Assembly: GCA_002633025.1 (NCBI GenBank)
Contig: NMRB01000178.1
Span: 387,862 to 451,861, forward strand
Length of the DNA: 64,000 nt
Origin: Notospermus geniculatus
Lineage: Eukaryota; Nemertea; Pilidiophora; Heteronemertea; Lineidae
Direction: 5' to 3'
Below, piece after piece: positions 44,436-55,429 of this stretch. Each line of letters begins with the position of its first letter. The first letter of the stretch is position 1. The translations under genes and the position numbers were made by a program. The notes beneath the pieces are model-generated. The model was not told the origin of the DNA, made no database searches, and saw nothing but the letters and a program-made list of their open reading frames with translations.

Positions 44436-44639
44436 CAGAGATCGACAATTCCAACACACTTACGAAGCATTCGTGCCCGGGCATTCGTGAGATGTTTACA
44501 GTCGTGCTTGGTAGGTGTGCATGTTGATCTTCAGTAAATTTCATTACACCGGTCTTCTGGGCAGCTTGCATTCGAAGACCGGTGAAACCAAATGATCTGA
44601 GCCGGGACGTCATTCTACAGCATTCTACAGCAATGCATT

Positions 44640-45337
44640 CTCCCGAACTAAATATAGACCAGCGGGCGCCATGATGATTTTGTGCATTTGCTTGCGGCTA
44701 TTTGACATAAGAGTGTTGTGATTTGGTGGATATATCTAGGCACCCTACACAAATGCACCAAATTTCAACCCGATCGGACTTTAAATATGGCCGCCAGGAA
44801 GCCATCTTGAAAAATGGACTTTGACCCACATTTTATAAATAGGAGTTGGTAGGATGTTTAACCTTGTCAAAATATGTATCTATGTACCATATAAATGAAT
44901 GGTAAATTTCAGTCAGATTCGACGTCAAATATCATTCTGCATAATGCATCGTGTAGAAATCGCTAACCTCTTCCTACACTCTGCAGCAAGCAACCAGATT
45001 CCGTGTTCAACGCTTTGGGATTTTCTCGTGCGCCCAATCAGAAGCCTCGGTTCTCTTGCGATAATTTATTCAATACGAGTATGCCGTTCAACTTCGTAGC
45101 GAACAACACCAGCCCGCTGGTACATAATTGACCTCCCACTGCCAGTCCTACAACAGACCACAAAGTCTCCATCGAATATTGCCTTCGCGGCTTCTTTTTG
45201 AGTACTTGTAAGTCCTTGCACGGAGACTTTGCATTCGAATAAAGTTTCATCGAGCCCGCCATCTTGTCATCTTACCCGAGCTGCCGATGCAAGCTTTGCC
45301 GTGATTGGTTGCTATTTTTGGGACCGGGGAAATCCTT
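44640..45337. other. No recognised gene
   Basis: Short open frames only. GGCCGCCAGGAAGCCATCTT continues the style of the preceding repeat. Confidence 0.35.
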
Positions 45338-46262
45338 NNNNNNNNNNNNNNNNNNNNNNNNNNNNNNNNNNNNNNNNNNNNNNNNNNNNNNNNNNNNNNN
45401 NNNNNNNNNNNNNNNNNNNNNNNNNNNNNNNNNNNNNNNNNNNNNNNNNNNNNNNNNNNNNNNNNNNNNNNNNNNNNNNNNNNNNNNNNNNNNNNNNNNN
45501 NNNNNNNNNNNNNNNNNNNNNNNNNNNNNNNNNNNNNNNNNNNNNNNNNNNNNNNNNNNNNNNNNNNNNNNNNNNNNNNNNNNNNNNNNNNNNNNNNNNN
45601 NNNNNNNNNNNNNNNNNNNNNNNNNNNNNNNNNNNNNNNNNNNNNNNNNNNNNNNNNNNNNNNNNNNNNNNNNNNNNNNNNNNNNNNNNNNNNNNNNNNN
45701 NNNNNNNNNNNNNNNNNNNNNNNNNNNNNNNNNNNNNNNNNNNNNNNNNNNNNNNNNNNNNNNNNNNNNNNNNNNNNNNNNNNNNNNNNNNNNNNNNNNN
45801 NNNNNNNNNNNNNNNNNNNNNNNNNNNNNNNNNNNNNNNNNNNNNNNNNNNNNNNNNNNNNNNNNNNNNNNNNNNNNNNNNNNNNNNNNNNNNNNNNNNN
45901 NNNNNNNNNNNNNNNNNNNNNNNNNNNNNNNNNNNNNNNNNNNNNNNNNNNNNNNNNNNNNNNNNNNNNNNNNNNNNNNNNNNNNNNNNNNNNNNNNNNN
46001 NNNNNNNNNNNNNNNNNNNNNNNNNNNNNNNNNNNNNNNNNNNNNNNNNNNNNNNNNNNNNNNNNNNNNNNNNNNNNNNNNNNNNNNNNNNNNNNNNNNN
46101 NNNNNNNNNNNNNNNNNNNNNNNNNNNNNNNNNNNNNNNNNNNNNNNNNNNNNNNNNNNNNNNNNNNNNNNNNNNNNNNNNNNNNNNNNNNNNNNNNNNN
46201 NNNNNNNNNNNNNNNNNNNNNNNNNNNNNNNNNNNNNNNNNNNNNNNNNNNNNNNNNNNNNN
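45338..46262. other. Assembly gap (925 Ns)
   Basis: This is a run of N between 45338 and 46262. Any open frame drawn through it is artificial. Confidence 1.
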
Positions 46263-47181
46263 AAAGGGGCTGGGCAGAAATGAAGGGTTGTTACAAGTTC
46301 GGCATAACTCTGAAACTACTGCTTCGATTTGCTTGAAACTCGCACAGATGATGCTTTTTACTGAATGATTAACAATTATGATGACACAAAAATAATTGCA
46401 TTGCTCATTACTAATTAGGGAGACAATGCCAGATTTCAGAGGCCCAGAAAGACAAGGAATACTCATTATTTCACCGCAGAATTTCACCTGGGCCTATGTC
46501 ACGTAAAATGCTAACAATGTTGTGTGATAGAGTTAATTGTTTTAATCCTTTTCTACAAAAAAATGTATTTTAGATTTTTGATTCAAATGCCTAACCTCTG
46601 CAAGTTCTGCAAGCTTATACAAAGCCCTTCTAACCAATGTGAAAACTGACCACAGACCTGAAACCACTCACAATTCACCGGGAATTGACTCAATCAAACT
46701 TGATTTCACATGAATTACCTTTTGGTTGGAATTGAAGTGTGCATTTTCAATGGGTCATTTTGGGTGACATCACCAATTCCCAGGCCTGTGGTCAGTTTCT
46801 GACTGCTTGAATGGCTTTGTAAACCTTGCTCAACTTGCAGTGTTGGCCATGTCAACCAAAAATGTAAAATACCATTTTCTTGTAGAAAATAATTAAAATA
46901 ATTAACAGACGTCACACAAACTTGTTAGCATTTTACATGACACAGGCCCAGGTGAAATTCTGCGGTGAAATAATGACTATTTCTCGTCTTTCTAGGCCTC
47001 CAAAATCTGGCATTGTCTCCCTAATTTAATTAGTAAAGAGCAATGCAATTGTTTTTGTGTCATCATAGTTGTTAATCACTCAGTACCAAGCATCATCTAT
47101 GCAAGTTTCAGGCAGATCGAAGCAGTAGTTTAAGAGTTATGCCGAACTTGTAACAACCCTTCATTTCTGCCCAGCCCCTTT
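46263..47181. mobile_element. Foldback element with about 300-bp arms
   Basis: The left arm starts AAAGGGGCTGGGCAGAAATG right after the gap. The right arm is its inverted copy ending at 47181. Shared phrases include GGGAGACAATGCCAGATTT and TCACCGCAGAATTTCACCTG. The arms are about 90 percent alike by eye, with a loop of about 310 bp. The left end may continue into the gap. Confidence 0.85.
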
Positions 47182-47758
47182 CTTGAAAACTTATGTGGTG
47201 TGGGTCACGCATCGTTTCCTAATATTTTAACACTGATGAAAATTATGAGGATAGTTCATGATACCAACTAATGCCATTACAATGTTGGTATTCGTTGTCC
47301 CAATGCTTTAATATACCACATTTTTCATTTTGCTGATTAATTATTAGGATTTGTATTAAACAATATTTGACGTCTTTCCCACGTGATTTCTACATCTTGT
47401 ATAAAAAATGATTTTTTGGGTTCTAATGGGTTTTTTGATTTTGTTCATTGTTATACTTGTATTCATTATTAACATTATGATTAATATTATTAACATTCAC
47501 AGAAATATTAACTTTTTAAAACTTGTCTTTTATGACACGTAATTTTGACATGATCATTTAACGTATTTTCAACCATTGGGTGGTCGTTGAAAACTGGTTG
47601 AAAACATGACGTGATTTAAACGTGACAACTGGTTTTCACACATGAGGGGTATAAAAACGTCGAATAATCACGTGAAAAACACGTTGAAAACTTGTCATGA
47701 TAAAACGTGCGACGAGTTTGACCAGTTATAACCAGATCACCACGTCGTTTAGACGTCA
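47182..47758. other. AT-rich non-coding sequence with dense ACGT words
   Basis: No gene is seen. In 47537-47758 about ten ACGT-centred words occur (ACACGTAA, TGACGTGA, TCACGTGA, ACACGTTG, GACGTCAT), together with GGTATAAAAACG near 47648. It borders the end of the integrase frame and may be Polinton non-coding DNA or a flanking repeat. Confidence 0.45.
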
Positions 47759-48798
47759 TCATGCTGTCAGGGTATATCCTTTCCATTTTACTAATCCGTA
47801 TTTTTTACCTTTAATTGTTTTATATCTGATAATTTTTTCGATTTTGTATTCCAATTGTTCTGGATTTGGAACATAACTCAATTCTTCTTCATAGAAATAT
47901 CCGTCAATTAGTTCATTCTGGTAATCTTCAAGCTGGTAAACAATTGGTTTAGTGAAAATAATCTGTTTAATCTTGAACACCTCTTCAGTAAAATTAGGAA
48001 GACAACCTTTAGCAAAAATAGTTTTATACTTAGAAATTCTCACCCCATCTCCAATTTTAAACTTTGGCAAACCGAAATCGTGTGTTAAATGAGCGCCATA
48101 AAGGTTAAACCATACTGCGCCTTCATTTTCCTCTTTCCTTGCATCTACTGGTGTCATTCCGATTGATGTGTGAAATGTATTATTATAACCTTTCACTAAA
48201 TCTGGTAAAATTTCCAACCATTTGTCTGTCTCTTTTGCTGTAAAATATTTCCACATTCTTGTTTTTAAAGTACGGTTAAAACGCTCGACAACCGCAGCCT
48301 TTTTATCCGAAAATGATGAAAACCATTCTATATCATTTTTCTCTAATAACTCCTTTAAATGTTTGTTATAAAATTCTTTACCGTCATCGAATTGAATTTT
48401 TTCTGGTTTCGACTCTTTAAAAATAGTTTTGAATAAATCTTTGACTTTACCTCTTTTGCTCTTTAGAGGTAGAGCCCAAGCGTATCTACTGAATAAATCT
48501 ATAACAGTTAAGATATATTTATAATTTTTATTATTTTTTTCATAAGCTTGCATATCGACTAAATCCGCTTGCCATTGCTGGTCTATGTAAGAGACCATTG
48601 TTTTCTGAATAAGATTTTTTTATGAACCGGTTTGTGTAATTGAAAAGTTGGTAAATTCTCGAGAAATTCTTTTAATTCTTTATATTTTATAAGTTTTTTA
48701 TCCTCTTTAACTTTTTTCCATATTTTCGCAATATTTGTATAAGCAACGGTACTTTCAGGATTGAAATACAGGTTTCTAAGGTACTGTTCGTGCTCCAT
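47759..48798 (-). CDS. Polinton retroviral-type integrase with chromodomain (one frame break)
   Basis: The integrase inserts the element and makes the 6-bp target duplication. The start Met at 48798 lies within the TIR. The frame to 48583 gives the N-terminal 71 residues and a second frame (48598-47759) gives 279 more. The break is at an A-run near 48615. The rve core is clear: catalytic Asp in Gln-Ala-Asp-Leu-Val-Asp, Asp in Gln-Phe-Asp-Asp-Gly-Lys-Glu-Phe, and Glu in Val-Val-Glu-Arg-Phe-Asn-Arg about 33 residues later. Asn-Thr-Phe-His-Thr-Ser-Ile-Gly follows. A chromodomain begins near the end (Ile-Glu-Lys-Ile, Leu-Val-Lys-Trp-Lys-Gly-Tyr) but stops early at 47759, so its C-terminus is cut or shifted. 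Confidence 0.93.
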
Positions 48799-49002
48799 TG
48801 ATTCATTTTTCGAGATTTTGAACAGTTTTATAGTATAAGGGAATTGAGGGTTGATCTGGATGGAAGAGATTTTATTATTTTCAAAGCTTAGGTAGGTAAA
48901 AATTGAAAATTAGCCTAAAATAGGATTATTTTTAAGGTTTTTTACCTTTTTCTTGCCTTTAATCTTCCTCTTCCATCCAGATCCCCTCATTTCCCTAATA
49001 CT
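48759..49002 (-). repeat. Polinton right terminal inverted repeat
   Basis: It is the inverse of 24644-24905, with the outer end ...CCCTAATACT. It has the same subterminal inverted copy (48832-48868), so it can also fold on itself. It contains the integrase start codon. Confidence 0.9.
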
Positions 49003-49008
49003 CAAAAA
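49003..49008. repeat. Polinton target site duplication, right (CAAAAA)
   Basis: It is the exact match of 24638-24643, directly outside the TIR. Confidence 0.75.
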
Positions 49009-49199
49009 TGCAAGAATGTGGAGTGTCATTCTTCGTCTTCACGTTGGTAATGTTCTTTGTCTTCGCGTTGGTACTGCCCTTTTCACAAAACATGGATCAG
49101 CAGACTGTTGATGTTGTACAAATTACGATGTAACAAGAGTGATTCCAGAAGTAGACACAGCATCGCGGGATCGGGCGCAGACCGTTCCTAAAATCCAAA

Positions 49200-49733
49200 G
49201 TTTTGTCATCTTCAGCAACTGGAGTATTCCTTCCGTTGATTGACTCTGCTACGGTGTTGGCCAAACACGTGATGGCTTCCTGTGTGTCTCTGAAACGTTC
49301 TCAGCCGACTCTATCAGCGGGGTCAGGAGAAAAGAGAAACGTTCAAAAAATATCTCCTCCAACTTGTCCGGTTGATAGATACGTTGCCGTCTTCGTCATT
49401 GCATTGGGAACAACGGTGAAGCTACCGAGTATGGGATGACCTTTCTCATTTGCAAACTTGTGAAGAACGGCTGCCTTTTCTTTCTCGTCGCTGTACGCAT
49501 GGTTGATTTTCCTGAAACACCAGTGGTGATTGTTGTCTGCTCCGACCGCTGGTGCCGGTTTCTTGCCGGTTCCCCGTGACGACACGGTCTCAGCTGGTGG
49601 TGCGGGTTTGGCATGTTGTTTCGATTCGGATTTTGATCTTGACTTCGGCGCAGCATCTGGTTTCGGCGACAATGCACGTTTTCGGTTAGATGATCGGTTG
49701 GATGCCTCTTTTTCTTTCTTTTCTTTCTCCGTG
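49200..49733 (-). pseudogene. Unrecognised protein gene, downstream part (split by transposon)
   Basis: The minus frame 49733-49343 encodes a Lys/Ser/Pro-rich segment, then a more ordered part with His-His-Trp-Cys-Phe-Arg-Lys and Phe-Thr-Val-Val-Pro-Asn-Ala-Met. After the stop at 49343, codon-like sequence continues in other frames to about 49200, so there are further breaks. The upstream part of the same gene is at 54069-54276, across the CACTA-like insertion, in the same strand and style. No family is recognised. It may be an element-borne or host gene. Confidence 0.45.
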
Positions 49734-49744
49734 CACAGTAAAAA

Positions 49745-50475
49745 AAGCGGTGTAAAAGTTACACCATAAACGAGTGTTCAATGAACACCGAAAAACATGG
49801 ACCAACTTGGACGGTGATTGATGACGTCACTGCGCAACGCCGCCAATGCTGACGGACGGAAGTGCCTTCACGTTTTATAGTATAGATATCCATTGCTTTC
49901 TCTCTCTCTCCGTTCAAAACTCTGTACTTTACATTGGGGCGTGACTTATATATGGAATACCTGTGCATTCTTTAAAGCGGTGTAACAGTTACACCAAAAA
50001 CGAGTGTTCAATGAACACCGAAAACCGGAGTTACTTACGGTAGTTGCCATAACCGATTTTCGGTGTAGGGGGTTACACCGCTATTCGGTGTTGACTGAAC
50101 ACCGTTAGTGTCCTTTCGGATGGACACTACTATATAGCTGGTGTCCATGAACACCGCTATTCGGTGTTGACTGAACACCGTAAACTAGTGTCCTTTCAGA
50201 TGGACACTACTAGGGCCTAGCTGGTGTCCATGAACACCGCTATTCGGTGTTGACTGAACACCGAAAACTAGTGTCCTTTCGGATGGACACTACTAGCTGG
50301 TGTCCATGAACACCGATTTTCGGTGTTGAACTTACACCGCTGAAGGGTGTAACACTCAGTGAACACTCATTTGCAGGGTTGCTTGTACACTGCCTTTTGG
50401 TGTCGATTGTACACCACTGGCAGGTGTTCATGTCTGTGTACACCCAAAGATGGTGTAGGATGAACACTGTTTTCA
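49745..50475. repeat. Subterminal repeats of the CACTA-like element, left
   Basis: Three to four tandem units of about 80 bp carry GAACACCGCTATTCGGTGTT, GACTGAACACCG, AGTGTCCTTTCGGATGGACA and CTAGCTGGTGTCCAT. They are followed by degenerate units to 50475. Such arrays are probable transposase-binding sites. Confidence 0.85.
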
Positions 50476-51110
50476 AGTGTTCAAGACCCCACCAGATGAG
50501 GAGCATACTTCAGAAATGCCTGGGTCCTGTTTCTACAGTATTTTGCCCTCAATTACATGTACCTTTGCAACAGAGGAAAGAAGCTCAACTCCCTGTTAAA
50601 AGAATTCAAATTTCATTTATTATCAGCATAATTAGAACAATCAACATCGGTATGAACCGAACAATCAAAAAGAGTTTCACAATAGAATGAATGTGTGAGT
50701 GAGGCTTGGACAAGTCGTTAAGAATTCACAATCTTGCAGGTAATGGTACTGGTCACAAGAGCTGCCAGCCCTTCTACCGAGTTAAAGAACTACATGTAAT
50801 CACTCACAACTTCACTATCACTGACAGATATCATGGATTTATAAGAACAATAATGCAATCAACTGAAACATGGAAAAAATATCACACATGAAATTCAATG
50901 TTTGCCCAAGAAACAGCATCACAAGTTGGTCACCTCACAAATTTAAAACTTGACACATCCTTATATCTCATAAACCATCAAACCAATTTAAATGCGGTTT
51001 TCTGCATAAAGTCAGAAATCTTGTTGACTACAACTGGGCATCAATGTTTTTGCACAAGATTCACTTCTTCATTGCGTAATCTGTCGTTGAAAAAAGGTCC
51101 AAAAAAAACT
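50476..51110. other. No recognised gene
   Basis: This is interior of the CACTA-like element. Short open frames (50706-50891, 50898-51149) have no motifs. Confidence 0.4.
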
Positions 51111-51114
51111 TTTT

Positions 51115-51758
51115 GGTTTCTGGATTTTTCACCAAAATTCCTTGGCTAGAATGAAGTTATGCCAAAATAAAGGTGATTTAGCAAGTTACTGTCAAAATCG
51201 GCCATTTAGTTTTTGAAAAATTGACGTTTTTGTAAAGCTATATCAACACCACTTGTCTTCCACTGCCAACAACTTATGAGACGGTCCCTATACTTCATGT
51301 TCCTTGTGTAGGCCGTCAGTGCACACGCAAAATCCATAGATCTATAGAACAGCGCTGACTCCTATGTGGCAAAAGTGTTACATAATAATTTTTCAAGTGT
51401 GTGGAGGCTTTAGTGACCAATTCATGCACTGGAACTTCAAACAAAGATGACAAAGGCTACTAAGTTCTTTCTCAATGCCTGTTACTTTTTGCAATACAAT
51501 GTCACGAATAACCAGTACAGGTCACAACATTTTTCTATGCCTATACAGTGACCCATGCATGGTGTATGATTTGCATTATTATGTAGGGGCCGTCTCATAA
51601 GTTGTTGATAGTGGAACACAAGTGGTGTTGATATAGCTTTACAAAAACGTCAATTTCTCAAAAACTAAACGACGTATTTTGACAGTAACTTGCTAAATAA
51701 CCTTTATTTTGGCATAACTTCATTCTGGTCAAGGAATTTTGGTGAAAAATCTAGAAAC
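51115..51758. repeat. Inverted repeat nested in the CACTA-like element
   Basis: The arms at about 51115-51290 and 51588-51758 share CACCAAAATTCCTTGGC, GACGTTTTTGTAAAGCTATA and CAACTTATGAGACGG in inverse. The loop of about 300 bp is non-coding. It is a foldback element inserted within the larger transposon. Confidence 0.85.
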
Positions 51759-51762
51759 AANA

Positions 51763-53000
51763 AATGACCCAGCCGACCAGAGCCCTGGTCATCTGTTGTC
51801 GATGTCCAGTTCCGTTCAAGACGGACAACATCTACAGTCATTATTATAGTTGAAGTTGCTTATTTTCTTTTTTTTTTGATTGCAAAAATCATTCCTCCTT
51901 TTCAGCCAAGTTTCATACCATATCGTTTGCCATCCAGATGATGTCGTCAATACTCCCTCAGAGCATGACATTTACGAATACCATGAATACAGTGTTCACA
52001 ACACTTGAGAGTTTCTCCATGCCATTTTGATAATCATTTGAAACAGAAAAAAAAATTTACCCTGGATGGGTTTAGTAGGCCCATCTCAAAATTAACCATG
52101 CATTTTCCAAATTCACTCGATGGAGACAGGACTCCCACATTTTCCATGAAAGATTATACCGTACTCTAGAAACTCGGGCAGGATGAATGGACATTTTACA
52201 ATCAAAGGTCTGAAAATTCACAAACCTCTTCTATATATAATGACCCAGCCGACCAGAGCCCTGGTCATCTGTTGTCGATGTCCAGTTCCGTTCAAGACGG
52301 ACAACATCTACGGTCATTATTATAGTTGAAGTTGCTTATTTTCTTCTTTTTTGATTGCAAAAATCATTCCTCCACTTCAGCCAAGCTTCATACCATATCG
52401 TTTGCCATCCAGATGATGTCGTCCATACTCTCTCAGAGCATGACATTACAAAAACATGTACATGTACCGTACCATGAATATAACAGCGTTCATACACTTA
52501 AGAGTTTCTCCATGCCATTTTGATAATCACCTGAAACAGAAAACAAAAAATGATTTTTTTATCCATGGGTTTAGTACATGGAGGCCAAGGACTCGGTCTA
52601 TCCCAAAATAGACATAGTGCGAAACCACGCTCCCGGGTGTTAACAAACCCGAGGTTGTGTACAAATGCACTACGAGGGTGCTGTACAAAGTGGGTTTGTT
52701 TACACCCGGGAGCTCGTTTGGCACTGGGCCCAGGCCTATGTCCGTTAACAATGCATTTTCCAAAATTACTCGGGCAGGCTGGAATGGATTTACAACCAAA
52801 GGTCTGAAAATGCACAAACCTCTTCTATAGAATGACCCAGCCGACCAGTGCTCTGGTCATCTGTTGCCGATGTCTTTCCGTTCAAGACGGACAACATCTG
52901 ACAGTCATTTTTATAGTTGAAGTTGCTTATTTTCTTTTTTTTGAATTGCAAAAACATTCCTCAGGTCCACTTCAGATGTAGGCCCAGGCCTAGCCACTAC
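51763..53000 (+). repeat. Three tandem units of about 475-590 bp
   Basis: Each unit starts AATGACCCAGCCGACCAG and contains CTCTGGTCATCTGTTG-like sequence, TTCAAGACGGACAACATCT and TATAGTTGAAGTTGCTTATT. Starts are at about 51763, 52238 and 52828. The second unit has an extra hairpin (CTCCCGGGTGTTAACAAACC with its complement) at about 52628-52715. Confidence 0.85.
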
Positions 53001-53163
53001 ACAGTGCAGGCTTATGCATAAGAAGCACAGGATGAACACTCCATGCACAACAGCCATGATGTACAGCGCCAGTGCATGAGTGTGTGTGTGTGTGTGTGCA
53101 GTGTACTGTAGGCCTACTGCAGCTGATCGCTGGTGGGTGGGGCAAGAATGATCAAATAATTAC

Positions 53164-53326
53164 CTTTCAGATCACTACAAACGTCGTCTGGCTGCACCAG
53201 TTCATTCTTGGCTAATACTTCGACATTCATCAACCGTTCGGAGGTTGATAAATCGTCATCCATCATGTCAATTTCGAAAATAACACGAGCAATGAACTGA
53301 TGACGGCACACAAATCTTGCCGCCAT
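53164..53326 (-). CDS. Candidate first exon of the CACTA-like element's gene
   Basis: The minus strand has ATG in a good context (CACACAATGGCG), 54 codons, then donor GTAATT in phase 1. The residues are acidic in the middle (Met-Met-Asp-Asp-Asp-Leu-Ser). It lies near one end of the transposon, where a transposase or accessory gene would begin. No family is recognised and no second exon is found. Confidence 0.35.
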
Positions 53327-53724
53327 TGTGTGGTCTCACTGCACAGTTTTGGCCATTACGAAACGCATGCGCAGTGCAACAAAATAGTTCTTTTTACACA
53401 AGGTCAAATTTGTTATTCTGTCAAAGTTCTGATTATAAAAAGTAGTTGTAGCCTAATAATAACTACAAGTTATGGCTATGGAAAATAATGATTTTGCTGC
53501 GCAAATCAGTATGGAGAGGAAACATAGAAAAAAGTAGTCCGTTTGCGCAACTGGCAGTCAAGGTCAAGGTCATTGGTACAAGCCCGCGTTTTTTAATTTG
53601 AATTTGAATAGGCCTACTTAGGTCCCCTTTGGTTGTGCCTTGTCGAATATCAATAAGTGCAGAGGATAGGCAATGCATTGAAATTCATAATATCAAATCA
53701 ATATAAGGCCTACTGAGACTAGTA

Positions 53725-54060
53725 CCACGCCATTTTCATGGACACCAGTTTTCGGTGTTGACTGCCCTTGACACTAATTTCTGGCCGGTGTTGGGGCAAA
53801 AGCCGGGTACTCCAGTTTTCGGTGTTCAAAGGGTCGACACCGTTATGAACGCCGAAAAGTAGTGTCCACGGAAGGGGAACACCGATTTTCGGTGTAAGGT
53901 TTTCGGTGTTGATTGGCCTTGACACTAATTTCGGGTGTTGGCAAAAGCGGGGTACACCAGTTTTCGGTGTTCAAGAGGGTCGACACCGTTATGAACACCG
54001 AAAAGTAGTGTCCTCGGAAAGGGAACACCGGTTTTCGGTGTAAGGGTTACACCACTTTTT
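53725..54060. repeat. Subterminal repeats of the CACTA-like element, right
   Basis: Two diverged tandem units of about 150 bp carry TTTTCGGTGTTGA, GACACTAATTTC, GGGTCGACACCGTTATGAAC and GAAAAGTAGTGTCC. They are similar in vocabulary to the left array but differently arranged. Confidence 0.8.
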
Positions 54061-54068
54061 TCACTGTG

Positions 54069-54276
54069 TGGCACTCCGTTCTTCATCAAATAACTCTTCC
54101 CTGTTAGGCCTACTTTCTTGATCACCTCTTCGGTTGTCCCCTTCCTTCGTTTCCTCTTCTTCGGCTCTCTGTTTGGTTTCGGATTTATGACTGTGCCTGT
54201 GCGACGTCCTCGTGTCCGTCTTTGGCTGTTGGGTGGCACTGGCGACTGTGGACCTGTGCTTTTTGTTCAGCAACAT
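54069..54276 (-). pseudogene. Unrecognised protein gene, upstream part (split by transposon)
   Basis: This minus frame is rich in Lys, Glu, Arg and Ser (Arg-Ala-Glu-Glu-Glu-Glu-Thr-Lys-Glu). It reads straight into the CACTA-like insertion. The continuation at 49733 is similarly charged (Lys-Glu-Lys-Lys-Glu-Lys), so the transposon probably landed in one reading frame. The first ATG in frame is at 54276, but the true start may be elsewhere. Function is unknown. Confidence 0.4.
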
Positions 54277-55425
54277 GCTTTTAGGACGATAACTAACTGG
54301 GGTGGTAAACGCTTTAGTTTTTGCTCAGAAACTAAACTTTGGGCCGCAGACACTAAATTTCTGGCCATACCATCCACAAACTAGACGAAATAACGAATAA
54401 CAAAAGTGGACGGGCTGTTTGATACGAATGTTCATAACACAAAGACACTGAGAGGGCCGTATGCACAGCCCACACTTTCCAAAAGGTCGACTTTTGTTAG
54501 AAAAGTCACGCTTTGTTGAGTGAAGTTGAAGTGCAACTTTCGAAGAGTGCAGGTTGAAATTCTGCAACGGCACTAGAGCAGTTTTTGACATTCTGGTCTT
54601 TTGGTGAGTCGCTAGATGAAATCTCAACGCATGCATGGCGAGGTCAGAAAGTTTACCACATTCGACAAGTAATCAGTAATTGATACAAATTCAGAGTTGT
54701 ATCCACTGAATGTGCCAGTTTTGCAATTTCCCCGTCGGTGATACAATTACAGACTAACCAAAGACCAGGCCGCACTGAGACGAATTAACGTTTTCTATCA
54801 CGGGAACAGAGCTGGAGGACATTGAAGAAAAAAGGATTGAAACAGATTTACTTGTTTCGCTCACCTGGACCAAACAGGCAAATCCTGAATATCCAACAAC
54901 TTGTAGGCCTACCAAAGTTTGAAAATGACGACAACCCAGGACAGGATCAGACCCTACATGTCGATACCAAGCTGCATGCACAAATTGAGATGGTGAACAG
55001 CACCCAGGGGCTGTGCACAACAGTTCGTGTCTGAGAAATTCCCGCAGAACGATTTGCGACTCATTTTGAATCAGTCGAGCCAGGTCTCAAGGTTTCTTTT
55101 TGGTGCCTCAGGACAGGATGTTTTCAGTCCATTCAGAACTTCGTAACAAATTGGGGGCTCGACCATCGCCGGGGTATTTTGATGAAAATTTTTGATTTGA
55201 AATGCACATCTCTGCCGTGGATTGCTTCGCCGCTGGCGGGCGGTGGTAGGCCTAGGGCCACGTGCTTGACTAATGTGCATGTACGTATTGGTTTCGGGTG
55301 TGTGTTCTGCATTGCGTTCTTGGATCATGCACACACAGCATGTTTTGTGGGGAACAGCCGCCCGCACGTCAAGGATGAGCTCTCCATTGAAAATAGCAGG
55401 TTGTCGAGTGTAACATCCTCACGTT
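54277..55425. other. No recognised gene
   Basis: Several short open frames on both strands have no family resemblance. The 88-codon minus frame at 54754-55020 is cysteine- and serine-rich without a motif. Confidence 0.4.
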
Positions 55426-55429
55426 CACC

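Larger units (their letters stand above)
24644..49002. mobile_element. Polinton/Maverick element, interior apparently replaced
   Basis: Termini are AG...CT, TIRs are about 250 bp, and the target duplication is CAAAAA. The left 8.6 kb carries plus-strand virion-type genes. The right 1.2 kb carries the minus-strand integrase. Polintons normally also encode protein-primed DNA polymerase B and an adenovirus-type cysteine protease; neither is seen. The middle (33275 to about 47750) contains host SLC6 exons and other host-like DNA. I infer that the outer parts are one insertion and that the middle is either misplaced contigs or, less likely, captured DNA. Confidence 0.75.
49734..54068. mobile_element. 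CACTA-like DNA transposon, about 4.3 kb
   Basis: The ends CACAGTAAAAAAAGCGGTGT and (inverse) CACAGTGAAAAAAGTGGTGT are flanked by TG on both sides (49732-49733, 54069-54070), a 2-bp target duplication. Subterminal regions hold many GGTGTTCA/TGAACACC and GGTGTAA/TTACACC words, as in CACTA/EnSpm elements. No transposase is recognised; one candidate first exon is at 53164-53326. A single N lies at 51762. Confidence 0.75.

Noticed and set aside
33275-45337. Polinton polymerase B or protease hidden between the two ends
   Set aside because: No reading frame there shows polymerase B or cysteine protease motifs; the recognisable exons are host-type.
45229-46487. Open frames of 339-391 codons on both strands
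   Set aside because: They run through the N gap and are artefacts.
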